From NCBI RefSeq assembly GCF_006440775.1, contig NZ_VFTZ01000014.1, positions 107,186-171,185 on the forward strand: a stretch of DNA of 64,000 bases, read 5' to 3'. The first letter of the stretch is position 1, and each line of letters opens with the position of its first letter. Source of the stretch: Mesorhizobium sp. B2-7-2. Its GTDB lineage: Bacteria; Pseudomonadota; Alphaproteobacteria; Rhizobiales; Rhizobiaceae. A model generated the notes under the pieces. That model had not been told where the DNA came from and searched no databases. It was given only the letters and a program-made list of their open reading frames with translations. Shown piece by piece: positions 17,393-26,285 of this stretch. Both the position numbers and the translations under genes were made by a program.

Positions 17393-18207
17393 GCTTTGCC
17401 GTCCCTGACGCGCATTCCGGCCCGTACGAGGCTGGCGCCGAAATCCTCAGAACTCAGAACCGTGAACTCGACCTCACGCGCGCCCTGCATCGGGTCTCGC
17501 GCCCGTAAAATGTCATCGACTTGACCCGGATGGCACATGAACACCCCGTGTTCGGGCAAGGTGTCGACCGCGGCGCGCAGCGTCGGACCGAATTTTTGCG
17601 GCTGCCGCCAGTCATAGATGCCGCAGAGCGGCGTCATGACGCTGAAGCCCGCCCGTTGCATCGACCTGTTGAAGCCCGCGGCCAGAGCGGCGATCGCCGC
17701 GATCTTGGCCGCCGCGTCCAGGCCGGCAAGGCTGGGCGCGCCGCGCAGCGCCGGCTTGTGTGCGCTGCCTCCAAACCGGGCGAGCAACCAATTCCGTACC
17801 ACGGGAAGAAAATGCACGTGCTGGTGCCCGTCGATGTGATCGGGCGGGCCGGCGAGCGCTTCGGTGAAGCGGTCGTACTGGGCGTCGAGCTCGGCATGAA
17901 CGTCCCGCTCATCGATGCGCCCGCGCCGCACCGGCAGCGCAAGAGAGGCAAGCCCGGGCAACTTGCCTTCCGGCGCCAGGCTGGACGAACCGGTTGCGGC
18001 TATCTGATCGGTGAGGGTCAGGTGCAGCCCGATGGCGGCCCGTCGACGCAACGGCTTGATACGCGCCGCCGCCTCTTCCCATTCGGCAAACCCGGTCATG
18101 CAACTGGTCCCGGTCAGGCGGCCGCGCTCGATGAGGTCGAGGATCGCGCTCGATACCCCCGGCGCAAGCCCGTAATCATCGGCGATCAGGCGGATCGGCC
18201 GGGTCAT
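17389..18207 (-). CDS. ChbG/HpnK (YdjC-like) carbohydrate deacetylase
   Basis: 272 residues. The N-terminus IRLIADDYGLAPGVSSAIL holds the metal-binding Asp pair, and DHIDGHQHVHFLPVV carries the His ligands, both typical of YdjC/ChbG deacetylases. Members remove acetyl groups from chito-oligosaccharides, or act in hopanoid/glycolipid biosynthesis (HpnK). It overlaps both neighbours by four bases, placing it in one operon with GT2, GtrA and GT87; a role in modifying a lipid-linked sugar is likely. Confidence 0.85.
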   Translation of the reverse strand: MTRPIRLIADDYGLAPGVSSAILDLIERGRLTGTSCMTGFAEWEEAAARIKPLRRRAAIGLHLTLTDQIAATGSSSLAPEGKLPGLASLALPVRRGRIDERDVHAELDAQYDRFTEALAGPPDHIDGHQHVHFLPVVRNWLLARFGGSAHKPALRGAPSLAGLDAAAKIAAIAALAAGFNRSMQRAGFSVMTPLCGIYDWRQPQKFGPTLRAAVDTLPEHGVFMCHPGQVDDILRARDPMQGAREVEFTVLSSEDFGASLVRAGMRVRDGKA

Positions 18208-19172
18208 TTGCCGGGAGCAACCTGCTCGGCGGCATTGCCATGCAGCACGTCGCGCACGATATAGACGGGCCGGTCCTTGCTTTCGCTGAGCGTGACCCAG
18301 ACATACTCTCCGATCAGGCCGAGCAGCGCCAGGTTGAGGCCTCCAAAAAGCACGACGGCGACCATGATGCTGGGGTAGCCAGGCACGGCGATGCCATAGA
18401 ACAGCACCTCGAAGAGCACCTTCACGCCATAGGCCAGGCCTGCGAATGCCGCGAGCAATCCGATCAGGCTGATGACGCGCAGCGGGATCACGGAAAACGA
18501 GGTGAACCCTTCAAGCGAGAACGCGATCAGGTTGAACCTTGTCCATTTCGACCTGCCGCTTGCGCGGTTTTCCGGCGAGTAAAGCACAGCCTTCTGGCGG
18601 AAGCCGGCCCAGGCGAACAGACCCTTGTTGAAGCGGCGCTTGTCGCGCACGCTGGTCAAGGCACGCGCCACCGCGCCGCGCATGACACGGAAATCTCCGG
18701 CATTCTCGGGAATATCGAAGCGCTGGCTGCTGTTGATCAGCCTGTAGAAAAGCCGCGCCAGCTGGCTGCGCCGCCAGCTCCCCTCGCGCCGGTCGTTCTG
18801 CGCGTAGACGACATCGATCTGCGGATGCTCGACCAGCTCGCCGATCATCCTCAGGCTGATATCCATGGAATGCTGGAGGTCGGAATCCATGATCAGGACC
18901 ATGTCGCCACGGGAATGATCGAGCCCGGCGAGCACCGCCGCTTCCTTGCCGAAATTGCGGCTGAGCCGCACGATCTCCCAGGAGCCGGAGAGCGCGGCCG
19001 CGAACGTCTCGGCGCTGCCGTCGCGGCTGCCGTCGTCGACGAGTATCTTGCGGACCGTCATGCCGAAGCGCTCCGCCACAGCCACTTCCAGCCTGTCGAG
19101 CAGCCCAACAAACGCGATGGCGGATTCGGCCTCGTTGAAGAACGGCGCGATGATGTCGAGCATCTCAGCCAT
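18204..19172 (-). CDS. Family 2 glycosyltransferase (GtrB/DPM1-like)
   Basis: 322 residues from ATG 19172 (MAEMLDIIAPFFNEAESAI). The GT-A domain shows ILVDDGSRDGSAETF and the acidic motif LIMDSDLQHSMD; two helices near the C-terminus (about 225-300) anchor it in the membrane. This is the layout of polyprenyl-phosphate hexosyltransferases that supply sugars to GtrA-linked pathways. Overlaps the end of the upstream GT87 gene by 8 bp and the deacetylase start by 4 bp. Confidence 0.9.
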   Translation of the reverse strand: MAEMLDIIAPFFNEAESAIAFVGLLDRLEVAVAERFGMTVRKILVDDGSRDGSAETFAAALSGSWEIVRLSRNFGKEAAVLAGLDHSRGDMVLIMDSDLQHSMDISLRMIGELVEHPQIDVVYAQNDRREGSWRRSQLARLFYRLINSSQRFDIPENAGDFRVMRGAVARALTSVRDKRRFNKGLFAWAGFRQKAVLYSPENRASGRSKWTRFNLIAFSLEGFTSFSVIPLRVISLIGLLAAFAGLAYGVKVLFEVLFYGIAVPGYPSIMVAVVLFGGLNLALLGLIGEYVWVTLSESKDRPVYIVRDVLHGNAAEQVAPGK

Positions 19173-20331
19173 GCGCGACGGCTCCGGCGACAGGCGCCTT
19201 CTGTTTGTCTTGCGTCCAGAACCAGCCGACGAGCACGCAGGCAATTATGCTGATGCTGATCGGCCGGAACCATAGGTGGAAGAAATCGTGCAGTCGCAGG
19301 TCGACACTGGTCAGTCCGGTGACGAAGAGAAGCGTGGCCAAAAACCAGCACATGGCCCTGGCTCCCTTCTCCCGCCAAAGCAAGGCGATGGAGAGACCGG
19401 CAGGCACCGCCACCATGGCGTAGGTGTTCTGCTCGACCCGCGGATTGAAGACGCACATGTAGAATGCCGCGGCGAGGAAGATGGCGAGTCCGCTGATGTT
19501 GGCGTCCAGCCTGCGATCGAGCTGGAGCACCAGCCAAAGCGTGAGCAAACCCGCGACGACGCGCATGATCGTCGCGTCAAACTCGGAAATCGGGATGCCA
19601 AATCGCATGAAAGGCGCCGTGAAGTCGGCCGGAACGAAGGGGCCGGTCGGGTCCACCGTCATCGAAGTCAGAAGCCGGAAGAAATCATGATATTGCGCGT
19701 TGACGTAGTCGGTCGACGCAAAGCCATAGGGTATGGCGAGCGCAACGAGCACCGCCAGCACCAGCACCGGTATCAGCCGGGGACGCAGCGCCCCCGCCAG
19801 AAGCAGCATGATGATCGCGGTCGGCTTGGCAATGATCGCAAGCATGGCCCAGAAGAAGGTTTCGGCCCGGCGCCCCTCAACTGTCGACCGCGTGAGAAAC
19901 CAGCACGCCCCTGTGAGCAGGATCGTCGCCTGGCCATTGCGAAGCGCTGCCAGCGCCACCGGCAAGGCGAGGAAGAGACCGAAGGACAGCAGCCATGTCT
20001 GCTCCTCGCCGCCAAGCTTGCGCACCTGACGCATCGCGGCAACGGTCAGGACGCCGAAGCCCAGCATGTGCCACAAAATATTGCCCAGATAGGGCCCGAG
20101 CTTCAGCAGAGGAACATAGAGGACGGCGAAGGCGGGAGCGTATAGATACCCCATGGCAACTTCGACCTGATACAGCGGCTGGCGATCCAGAAAAGCTTCA
20201 CTGCCATGCCTGTAGATATGGACCACCGAACGCGCATCGGGCGACCATAGCGCCAGACCAAGCACAAGCAGAAACGACCCGGCCCAAAGCCAAAGCCCCA
20301 AACGGTCGAAAACCGGCTTGGTTACCATCAT
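19165..20331 (-). CDS. GT87/DUF2029-type polyprenyl-dependent glycosyltransferase
   Basis: 388 residues from the ATG at 20331 (or 20328). About ten hydrophobic helices, with the early periplasmic Asp-containing segment SPDARSVVHIYRHGSEAFLD and GYLYAPAFAVLYVPLL, as in DUF2029/GT87 mannosyl- or arabinosyltransferase-like proteins. Such enzymes use lipid-phosphate sugars on the periplasmic side. First gene of the four-gene envelope-glycan operon. The acceptor is unknown. Confidence 0.82.
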   Translation of the reverse strand: MMVTKPVFDRLGLWLWAGSFLLVLGLALWSPDARSVVHIYRHGSEAFLDRQPLYQVEVAMGYLYAPAFAVLYVPLLKLGPYLGNILWHMLGFGVLTVAAMRQVRKLGGEEQTWLLSFGLFLALPVALAALRNGQATILLTGACWFLTRSTVEGRRAETFFWAMLAIIAKPTAIIMLLLAGALRPRLIPVLVLAVLVALAIPYGFASTDYVNAQYHDFFRLLTSMTVDPTGPFVPADFTAPFMRFGIPISEFDATIMRVVAGLLTLWLVLQLDRRLDANISGLAIFLAAAFYMCVFNPRVEQNTYAMVAVPAGLSIALLWREKGARAMCWFLATLLFVTGLTSVDLRLHDFFHLWFRPISISIIACVLVGWFWTQDKQKAPVAGAVAHG

Positions 20332-20557
20332 AGCGCACCCCGCGTTCCGACCAGGACGGCTTTCCCATCGCCGCCTGGTTTTCCACCGCCGGCGAGATAT
20401 CACATCGAATGGAATAAAACATCCGAACGTGGCTGTTACCGGCGCAAGGCAAGGACGGCGCAACAGCGGCTTTTTTCCGCCGCCGTCTGGTCGATCACAG
20501 CTTTGTGTTCAAGGCATTGGTCTGGTCTGAACGGCTGCGGTCGGCGCTCGGATTGCC

Positions 20558-21595
20558 TCACGGCCTGATGAACACCTTTCCGTTTGGCTTGGCGAGCTCG
20601 GCCGGCAGCCTCGCCATCGCTTCGTCGAGCGGCACGACCGCGGTGACGTCGGTCGACCAGCGTCCATCGGAAAAGCGCTTCTGCGCTTCCAGCACCGCCG
20701 GGCCCAGCCTGTCGCGGAACTGGCGCATCCATTCGGCCAGCCAGAACCCTTCGACGCGCTTGTGCTGGAAGATCAGTTGGCCGGGCTCGCGGATCACCGT
20801 CGGCTCGGCGTCGAGCCTTCCATAGACGATCCAGCGCGCGCGTTTCGGCATGGCATTGAAGATGGTCGAAGCCAGCGGGCCGGTGACCGCGTCGAGGAAC
20901 ATGCGCGGCTGCTCGGCCTTCATCGCCTCGCGCAACGCCGCCTCGAAATCCGCCGCTTTCTCGTTGAGCACACGAGCGGCGCCGAGCTCCTTCAAAAGCG
21001 GGATCTGCTCGTCGCGACGCACGGTGACGATCGGCCGGAAACCTTCCTCCTTCGCCAACCCGATGATCAGCTTGCTGAGCTGGCTGGCGCCCGCGGTCAT
21101 GATGAAGGATTTTTCGCCCTCCTCCTTGACGATGTCGAACATGGCCAAGGCCGTCAGCGGATTGACGATCATCGCGGCGCCGTCCTCATCGCGCACGGTG
21201 TCGAGAAGCGGAATGCAGGACGCGGCCTCGGCAACCGCATAATCCGCCCATGCGCCCCAGTTCGACACGCCGGTGGCGAAGGCGACGCGTTTCCCTGCAA
21301 GGCTCCTTGCATAGGGATCGTCACCCGTGGCGACGACGATGCCGACGCCTTCGAAGCCCGCCGGCCGGCCCTTTACCCGCGGCTGGCCGTACTGGCCCTT
21401 GATGAAGGCGATGTCGGACGGGTTGATCGAGGCGAGGCTGACCTTGATCAGCGCCTGCGACGGACCGGGTGCCGGCACCGCGATGCTGCCGGGCTGGAGG
21501 TAAGGCTCCATCGCCTCCAACGCGGCCGCCGAGGGCGTCCTGGTGTAACTGTCGCCGACAAGCAGCAAGCCCTGCATTTGCGAAGGAAGCGTCAT
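20558..21595 (-). CDS. Zinc-independent MDR alcohol dehydrogenase/quinone oxidoreductase-like protein
   Basis: 345 residues from ATG 21595 (MTLPSQMQGLLLVGDSYTR). Medium-chain dehydrogenase/reductase fold: N-terminal GroES-like domain with INPSDIAFIKGQYG and a C-terminal Rossmann domain where TAGASQLSKLIIGLAKEEG replaces the usual GXGXXG. No catalytic zinc cysteine cluster is seen, so NADPH:quinone/enoyl reductase activity fits better than alcohol oxidation. Starts 5 bp after the ACAD gene, hence co-transcribed. Confidence 0.85.
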   Translation of the reverse strand: MTLPSQMQGLLLVGDSYTRTPSAAALEAMEPYLQPGSIAVPAPGPSQALIKVSLASINPSDIAFIKGQYGQPRVKGRPAGFEGVGIVVATGDDPYARSLAGKRVAFATGVSNWGAWADYAVAEAASCIPLLDTVRDEDGAAMIVNPLTALAMFDIVKEEGEKSFIMTAGASQLSKLIIGLAKEEGFRPIVTVRRDEQIPLLKELGAARVLNEKAADFEAALREAMKAEQPRMFLDAVTGPLASTIFNAMPKRARWIVYGRLDAEPTVIREPGQLIFQHKRVEGFWLAEWMRQFRDRLGPAVLEAQKRFSDGRWSTDVTAVVPLDEAMARLPAELAKPNGKVFIRP

Positions 21596-21600
21596 GGCCG

Positions 21601-22842
21601 TCAGACCTTCTCCTGCGTGTATTTCTTCAGTTCCGTGCGCGCCACCTGCCGCCGGTGCACCGCGTCCGGCCCGTCGGCCAGCCGCAGCGTCCTCAAATGC
21701 GTCCACGAGCGGGCGAGCGGCGTGTCCTGGCTGATGCCTTGCGCGCCGAACATCTGCACCGCCTCGTCGGTGACTTTCAGCGCGACGCGCGGCGCCACCA
21801 CCTTGATCTGGCTGATCCAGGGCGCGGCGGCGCGAGCGTCCCCCTGATCAATCATCCAGGCAGCCTTGAGGCATAAGAGCCTCGCCATCTCGATCTCCAT
21901 CCGGCATTCGGCGATGATGTCGAAATTGCCGCCGAGCTTTGCCAGCGGCTGGCCGAAGGCCTCGCGCCGCACCGAGCGTTGGCACAGCATCTCCAGCGCC
22001 ATCTCGGCCTGGCCGATCGCGCGCATGCAGTGATGGATGCGGCCAGGCCCCAGCCGCCCCTGCGCGATCTCGAACCCTCTGCCCTCGCCGAGGATCAGGT
22101 TCGCCGTCGGCACCCGAACATTGTCGAATCTCAGATGCATGTGGCCGTGCGGCGCGTCGTCATCGCCATAGACCTGCATGGGCCGCAGCTTGGCGATGCC
22201 CTTGCTGTCGGAGGGCACCAGGATCATCGAATGACGGCGATGTTGCGACTCCTCGTCCGAGCCGGTCCTGACCATGACGATATAGATGGCGCAGCGCGGA
22301 TCGCCGGCTCCGGAAGCCCACCATTTCTCGCCGTTCAGCACATAGTCGTCGCCTTGCCGCTGGCAGCGCATCGAAATATTCGTCGCGTCAGAGGACGCGA
22401 CGTCCGGCTCGGTCATCAAATAGGCCGAGCGGATTTTCCCCTCGAGCAGCGGCTCCAGCCAGTCGCGCTTGTGCGCTTCCGATCCGTAACGCTCCAGCAC
22501 CTCCATGTTGCCGGTGTCGGGCGCCGAGCAGTTGAAGGTCTCGGCGCCGAGATGTGCCTTGCCCATCTCTTCGGCCAGATAGGCGTATTCGACGGTGGAA
22601 AGGCCGTAGCCGCGCTTGGAATCGGTGAGCCAGAAGTTCCACAGGCCGCGCTCGCGCGCTGTCTTCTTCAAGCCGTCCAGGATTTCCGTCTGCCTAGCCG
22701 TATAGGCCCAGCGGTCGCCATTCTTGCCGACTTCGGCGAGGAACTCTTCGCCGAGCGGCGCGATCTCGTCGCTCACCATCGCCGCCACGCGCTGATGGAT
22801 TGGCTTCAGCCGCTCGGTCATGCCGAGATTCATGTCGGTCAT
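21601..22842 (-). CDS. Acyl-CoA dehydrogenase, ACAD10/ACAD11 type
   Basis: 413 residues from ATG 22842 (MTDMNLGMTERLKPIHQR). The motifs FNCSAPDTGNMEVLERYGS, AYLMTEPDVASSDATN, GEKWWASGAGDPRC and LGPGRIHHCMRAIG closely follow the ACAD10/11 group rather than short-chain ACADs. FAD-dependent; takes electrons from a CoA thioester. The divergent side carries SDR, MaoC and an APH-like kinase, the domain that is fused to ACAD in animal ACAD10/11. Confidence 0.92.
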   Translation of the reverse strand: MTDMNLGMTERLKPIHQRVAAMVSDEIAPLGEEFLAEVGKNGDRWAYTARQTEILDGLKKTARERGLWNFWLTDSKRGYGLSTVEYAYLAEEMGKAHLGAETFNCSAPDTGNMEVLERYGSEAHKRDWLEPLLEGKIRSAYLMTEPDVASSDATNISMRCQRQGDDYVLNGEKWWASGAGDPRCAIYIVMVRTGSDEESQHRRHSMILVPSDSKGIAKLRPMQVYGDDDAPHGHMHLRFDNVRVPTANLILGEGRGFEIAQGRLGPGRIHHCMRAIGQAEMALEMLCQRSVRREAFGQPLAKLGGNFDIIAECRMEIEMARLLCLKAAWMIDQGDARAAAPWISQIKVVAPRVALKVTDEAVQMFGAQGISQDTPLARSWTHLRTLRLADGPDAVHRRQVARTELKKYTQEKV

Positions 22843-22960
22843 CGCTTCCGGCCTTTCCGAAGATAAATCTTTACGCGTGGCAAGGATGACCGTACTTCGG
22901 CTAGCCTTGTCAACGCGAGTCCTTGGGCGAGTCCCGGCCGGCCGGATGCGGAGAAACACG

Positions 22961-23776
22961 ATGAGCTATCTGGACAAGCTGTTCTCGGTCGCCGGCAAGA
23001 CCGCGCTGGTGACCGGTGCGGCGACCGGCATCGGCCGCATGGTGGCGACCGGGCTGGTACGCGCCGGCGCGCAGGTGATGATCGCCTCGCGCAAGGGCGA
23101 GGATTGCGCGAAAGTCGCCAATGAATTGAACGCGCTTGGCGGCTCCGGCCATGCCGAGGGCTTTGCCGGCGACGTGTCCAGCGAAACGGGCATCGCCGCC
23201 TTGGTCGCCGAGGTCAAGGCGCGCACGGAGCGCCTGCACATCCTGGTCAACAATGCCGGCATTTCCTGGGGCGCGCCGCTGCAGGATTTCCCCTACCACG
23301 CCTGGGCCAAGGTGTTCGGCGTCAACGTCACCGCCGTCTTCCATTTGACGCGGGAGCTCTTGCCGCTTCTCGATGCCGCCGCGAGCGACGAGGATCCTGC
23401 CCGCGTCATCAATCTTGGCTCGGTGATAGGCACCCAGCCGCTGGCCGACGACGCCTATTCTTACGCCGCCTCGAAAGCGGCGGTGCATCATTTGACGCGC
23501 ACGCTGGCGATCGAGTTCGCCGCCCGCCGCATCACCGTCAACGCCTTTGCGCCTGGGCCTTTCCAGAGCCGGATGACCGCGTTTGCCACCGCGACCGCGG
23601 AGCAGACGAAACATGTTGGTAACCATGTTCCGCTCGGCCGCATCGGCGTGGCGGATGACATTGCCGGCGCAACGCTTTATTTGTGCAGCCGAGCCGGAAG
23701 CTTTGTCACCGGCGCCATCCTGCCTATCGACGGCGGCCAGTCGGTGCAGCATGGCATGACTTTGTTCAAGGAATAA
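22961..23776 (+). CDS. SDR family oxidoreductase
   Basis: 271 residues from ATG 22961 after GGAGAAACACG. Classical short-chain dehydrogenase: cofactor motif TGAATGIG near residue 17, NNAG, catalytic Ser in NLGSVIG, YSYAASKAA with Tyr-Lys, and a C-terminal GAILPIDGGQS. Probably oxidises or reduces a hydroxyacyl-CoA intermediate. First plus-strand gene, divergent from ACAD, followed 51 bp later by the MaoC gene. Confidence 0.92.
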   Translation: MSYLDKLFSVAGKTALVTGAATGIGRMVATGLVRAGAQVMIASRKGEDCAKVANELNALGGSGHAEGFAGDVSSETGIAALVAEVKARTERLHILVNNAGISWGAPLQDFPYHAWAKVFGVNVTAVFHLTRELLPLLDAAASDEDPARVINLGSVIGTQPLADDAYSYAASKAAVHHLTRTLAIEFAARRITVNAFAPGPFQSRMTAFATATAEQTKHVGNHVPLGRIGVADDIAGATLYLCSRAGSFVTGAILPIDGGQSVQHGMTLFKE

Positions 23777-23827
23777 GGTGCCCGGTTCGAGGAATCGCGA
23801 TCCGGGCGGGGTGCGGAGGACATCAGT

Positions 23828-24307
23828 GTGGAACCGATCAGTCTCGATACGCTTCTGGCAAGCGTCGGCAAGGAGGTCGGCGTCTCGCCCTGGCGAACGG
23901 TGACGCAGCGCATGATCGATCAGTTCGCCGATGCGACCGACGACCACCAGTTCATCCATTGCGATCCGGAGCGCGCCGAGCGCGAGACGCCGTTCGGCGG
24001 CACCATCGCGCATGGCTTCCTGTCGCTGTCGCTTTTGTCGGCAATGACCTTCGAGACCATGCCGCCACTGGAAAACACCAAGATGGGCGTCAACCACGGC
24101 TTCGACACGCTGCGTTTCCTGGCGCCGGTGAAGACGGGTTCGCGCATCCGCACCCGCTTCGTGCTGGCGGACGTCAAGGTGCGGCCGTCCGGCTGGGTGC
24201 AGACGGCACATGACGTGACCATCGAGATCGAGGGCTCGAAGAAGCCGGCGCTGACGGCGCGCTGGCTGACCTTGACGCTGATCGAGCGCCAACCCGAGAA
24301 CGCATGA
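23828..24307 (+). CDS. MaoC family dehydratase/enoyl-CoA hydratase
   Basis: 159 residues starting at GTG 23828, preceded by GCGGAGGA. Single hot-dog domain with the hydratase dyad FADATDDHQFIHCD and PFGGTIAHGFLSLSL. It should add or remove water at the 2,3 position of a CoA thioester (R-specific hydratase type). Its stop overlaps the start of the kinase-like gene by 4 bp. Confidence 0.92.
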   Translation: MEPISLDTLLASVGKEVGVSPWRTVTQRMIDQFADATDDHQFIHCDPERAERETPFGGTIAHGFLSLSLLSAMTFETMPPLENTKMGVNHGFDTLRFLAPVKTGSRIRTRFVLADVKVRPSGWVQTAHDVTIEIEGSKKPALTARWLTLTLIERQPENA

Positions 24308-25341
24308 GCGGCGAGGCCGGTGCCATAGACCAGGCGGCGCTTGCGCCCTACCTCGAGGCGCATATTCCGGGTTTTGCCGGCCTGTCCGCGATTGAAAAAT
24401 TCAAGTCCGGGCAGTCCAATCCGACCTATCTTTTGACCGCCGCCAGCGGCCGCTATGTGTTGCGCGCCAAGCCGTCGGGACAGTTGCTGAAATCCGCGCA
24501 TCAGGTCGACCGGGAATTCCGGGTGATGCAGGCGCTCGCCGGCACGGCGGTGCCGGTGCCGCGCATGCTGCATCTTTCGCGCGAGGACTCCCCGATCGGC
24601 CGCATGTTCTACGTCATGGAGTTCCTCGAGGGCCGCATCTTCTGGGATCCATCACTGCCGGACGCATCCGGCAATGACGAGCGCGCCGCGATCTACGATG
24701 CGATGAATGCGACGCTCGCCGCCTTGCACGATATCGATGTGGACGCCGTCGGTCTTGGCGATTTCGGCCGGCCCGGCAGCTACTTCGAGCGCCAGCTCGC
24801 GCGCTGGACCAGCCAGTACAAGGCCTCCGAAACCGAAACCATAACCGACATGGACAGGCTGATTGCCTGGCTCGAAACGCATATGCCGGCCGATGACGGC
24901 CGTGTCTCGCTTGTCCATGGCGACTACCGGCTGGACAACATGATGTTCGCGCCGGGCGCGCCGAAGATCATCGCGCTGCTCGACTGGGAGCTGTCGACGC
25001 TCGGGCATCCCTTCGCCGACCTTGCCTATCAATGCATGCAATGGCGGCTGCCGCACGCCTCGGGCTTTCGCGGCCTCGGCGGCATCGACCGCGCCGCTGC
25101 CGGCCTGCCTTCCGAGGAGGCCTATGTCGCGGCCTACCGCAAACGACGCGACATCGAGAAGATCGACAACTGGACCTTCTTCCTCGCCTTCTCCTTCTTC
25201 CGGCTGGCGGCGATCTGCCAGGGCGTCTACCGCCGCGCGCTGGACGGCAACGCCTCCAATCCGGAAAAGGCAAGGACCTACGGCCAGGCGGTAAAACTGC
25301 TCGCCGCGCTCGCGGTGGAACTGATTGACGAGAACAGCTGA
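24304..25341 (+). CDS. APH-like phosphotransferase (ACAD10/11 kinase-domain type)
   Basis: 345 residues, aminoglycoside-phosphotransferase/choline-kinase fold: KFKSGQSNPTYLL (nucleotide loop), RAKPSGQLLKSAHQVDREF, catalytic HGDYRLDNMMF and the metal-binding LLDWELSTLGHPFADLAY. This group is the stand-alone version of the kinase domain in ACAD10/11, and LvaA of the levulinate pathway is a similar enzyme acting on a 4-hydroxyacyl-CoA. Here it sits beside ACAD, MaoC and SDRs. An antibiotic-resistance role is unlikely. Confidence 0.88.
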   Translation: MSGEAGAIDQAALAPYLEAHIPGFAGLSAIEKFKSGQSNPTYLLTAASGRYVLRAKPSGQLLKSAHQVDREFRVMQALAGTAVPVPRMLHLSREDSPIGRMFYVMEFLEGRIFWDPSLPDASGNDERAAIYDAMNATLAALHDIDVDAVGLGDFGRPGSYFERQLARWTSQYKASETETITDMDRLIAWLETHMPADDGRVSLVHGDYRLDNMMFAPGAPKIIALLDWELSTLGHPFADLAYQCMQWRLPHASGFRGLGGIDRAAAGLPSEEAYVAAYRKRRDIEKIDNWTFFLAFSFFRLAAICQGVYRRALDGNASNPEKARTYGQAVKLLAALAVELIDENS

Positions 25342-25359
25342 ACGCGGAGGAGCCGGGCA

Positions 25360-26138
25360 ATGGGCCGTTTCGATGGGATGACGGTGCTGATCACCGGCGC
25401 GACCGGTGGTCTCGGCAGCGGCGCGGCAAAGGCCTTCGCCGCGGAAGGGGCACGGCTCGTGCTGTCCGACCTCGACAAGTCTGCGCTTGGCGATTTCGCC
25501 GCAACGCTCGACGCCGAGACGGCTCACCTTGCCGGCAACATTGCCGACGAAAAACTCTCGGAGGGTTTGGTGGAGCTTGCCGTGCAAAAAAATTCGGCCG
25601 GCTCGATATCGCCGTCAACAATGCCGGCATTGTGCACTCCTTCGTACGCCTGCCGCAGGTCACCTCGGAGGAAGCGCGCCGCGTGGTGGAGGTCGACCTG
25701 CTCGGCGTCTTCTATGCCATGAAACATCAGATTCCTCAGTTGGAACGGCAATTCAGGGAAAGCGGCAAGGGCGGCGTCATCGTCAACATCGCCTCGGTCG
25801 CCGGCCTCTCAGGCGCGCCGAAGCTGTCGGTCTATGCCGCCGCCAAGCACGGCGTCGTCGGGCTGACGCGCTCGGCTGCCGTGGAATATGCCAGCAAGGG
25901 CATACGCATCAACGCGGTCTGCCCGGCCCACACCCGCACGGCGATGGTCGACGGCTTCGTGCGTTTCACCGGAGCGCCCGAAGCTGAAGCGCTGGCCGAG
26001 CTCGCGCGCGGCGTACCGATGAAGCGTGTCGGCGAGGTCGACGAGATCATCACCGGCATCCTGTTCCTCGCCGACCCGGCCAATTCCTTCATGACCGGCC
26101 ACGCTCTGGCGCTCGACGGCGGCATTGGCGCCATCTGA
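25360..26138 (+). pseudogene. SDR oxidoreductase with a frameshift at an A7 run
   Basis: Two overlapping frames together encode one SDR of about 260 residues. Frame 1 (25360 on) has MTVLITGATGGLGSGAAKAF and runs to VELAVQK. The correct continuation FGRLDIAVNNAG, then SVAGLSGAPKLSVYAAAKHG and GHALALDGG, is in the -1 frame to 26138. The switch occurs at seven A (25586-25592). A -1 slip there would restore the full protein, so it may be a decayed gene, a homopolymer sequencing error, or a slippage-expressed gene. Confidence 0.8.
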
Positions 26139-26182
26139 GCAATTCCAGGAAAAGTGCCTTGGCGGTTTTCCATCCGGATTGC
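26139..26182. repeat. Extragenic palindrome, copy 1
   Basis: Begins immediately after the SDR stop: GCAATTCCAGGAAAAG (26139-26154) faces GGCGGTTTTCCATCCGGATTGC (26161-26182), an imperfect hairpin of 44 bp. Near-identical elements lie at 44661-44703 and 55359-55402. May double as a transcription stop for the acyl-CoA gene cluster. Confidence 0.75.
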
Positions 26183-26195
26183 GTTAAAACGGAGA

Positions 26196-26244
26196 GCGTA
26201 CGCAAGGGAATCGGGGGCGCTCTTGTCCGTTTCCGTACAGCGTA
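26196..26244. promoter_or_regulatory. Promoter/operator region of the TetR-type gene
   Basis: Holds a palindrome GCGTACGC (26196-26203) and TACAGCGTA (26236-26244), the latter abutting a -10-like TATAAT (26245-26250). The nonamer TACAGCGTA recurs in opposite orientation at 27053-27061, with further CGTAC palindromes, ahead of the small exported protein. Suggests that the TetR protein represses both itself and that gene. Confidence 0.55.
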
Positions 26245-26285
26245 TATAATTTCGTCAGGCAACCAATCACAAAGGCAGGCGCATA

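Noticed and set aside
24304..25341. Aminoglycoside resistance gene
   Set aside because: APH fold but ACAD10/11-kinase type, in a cluster of CoA-metabolic genes.
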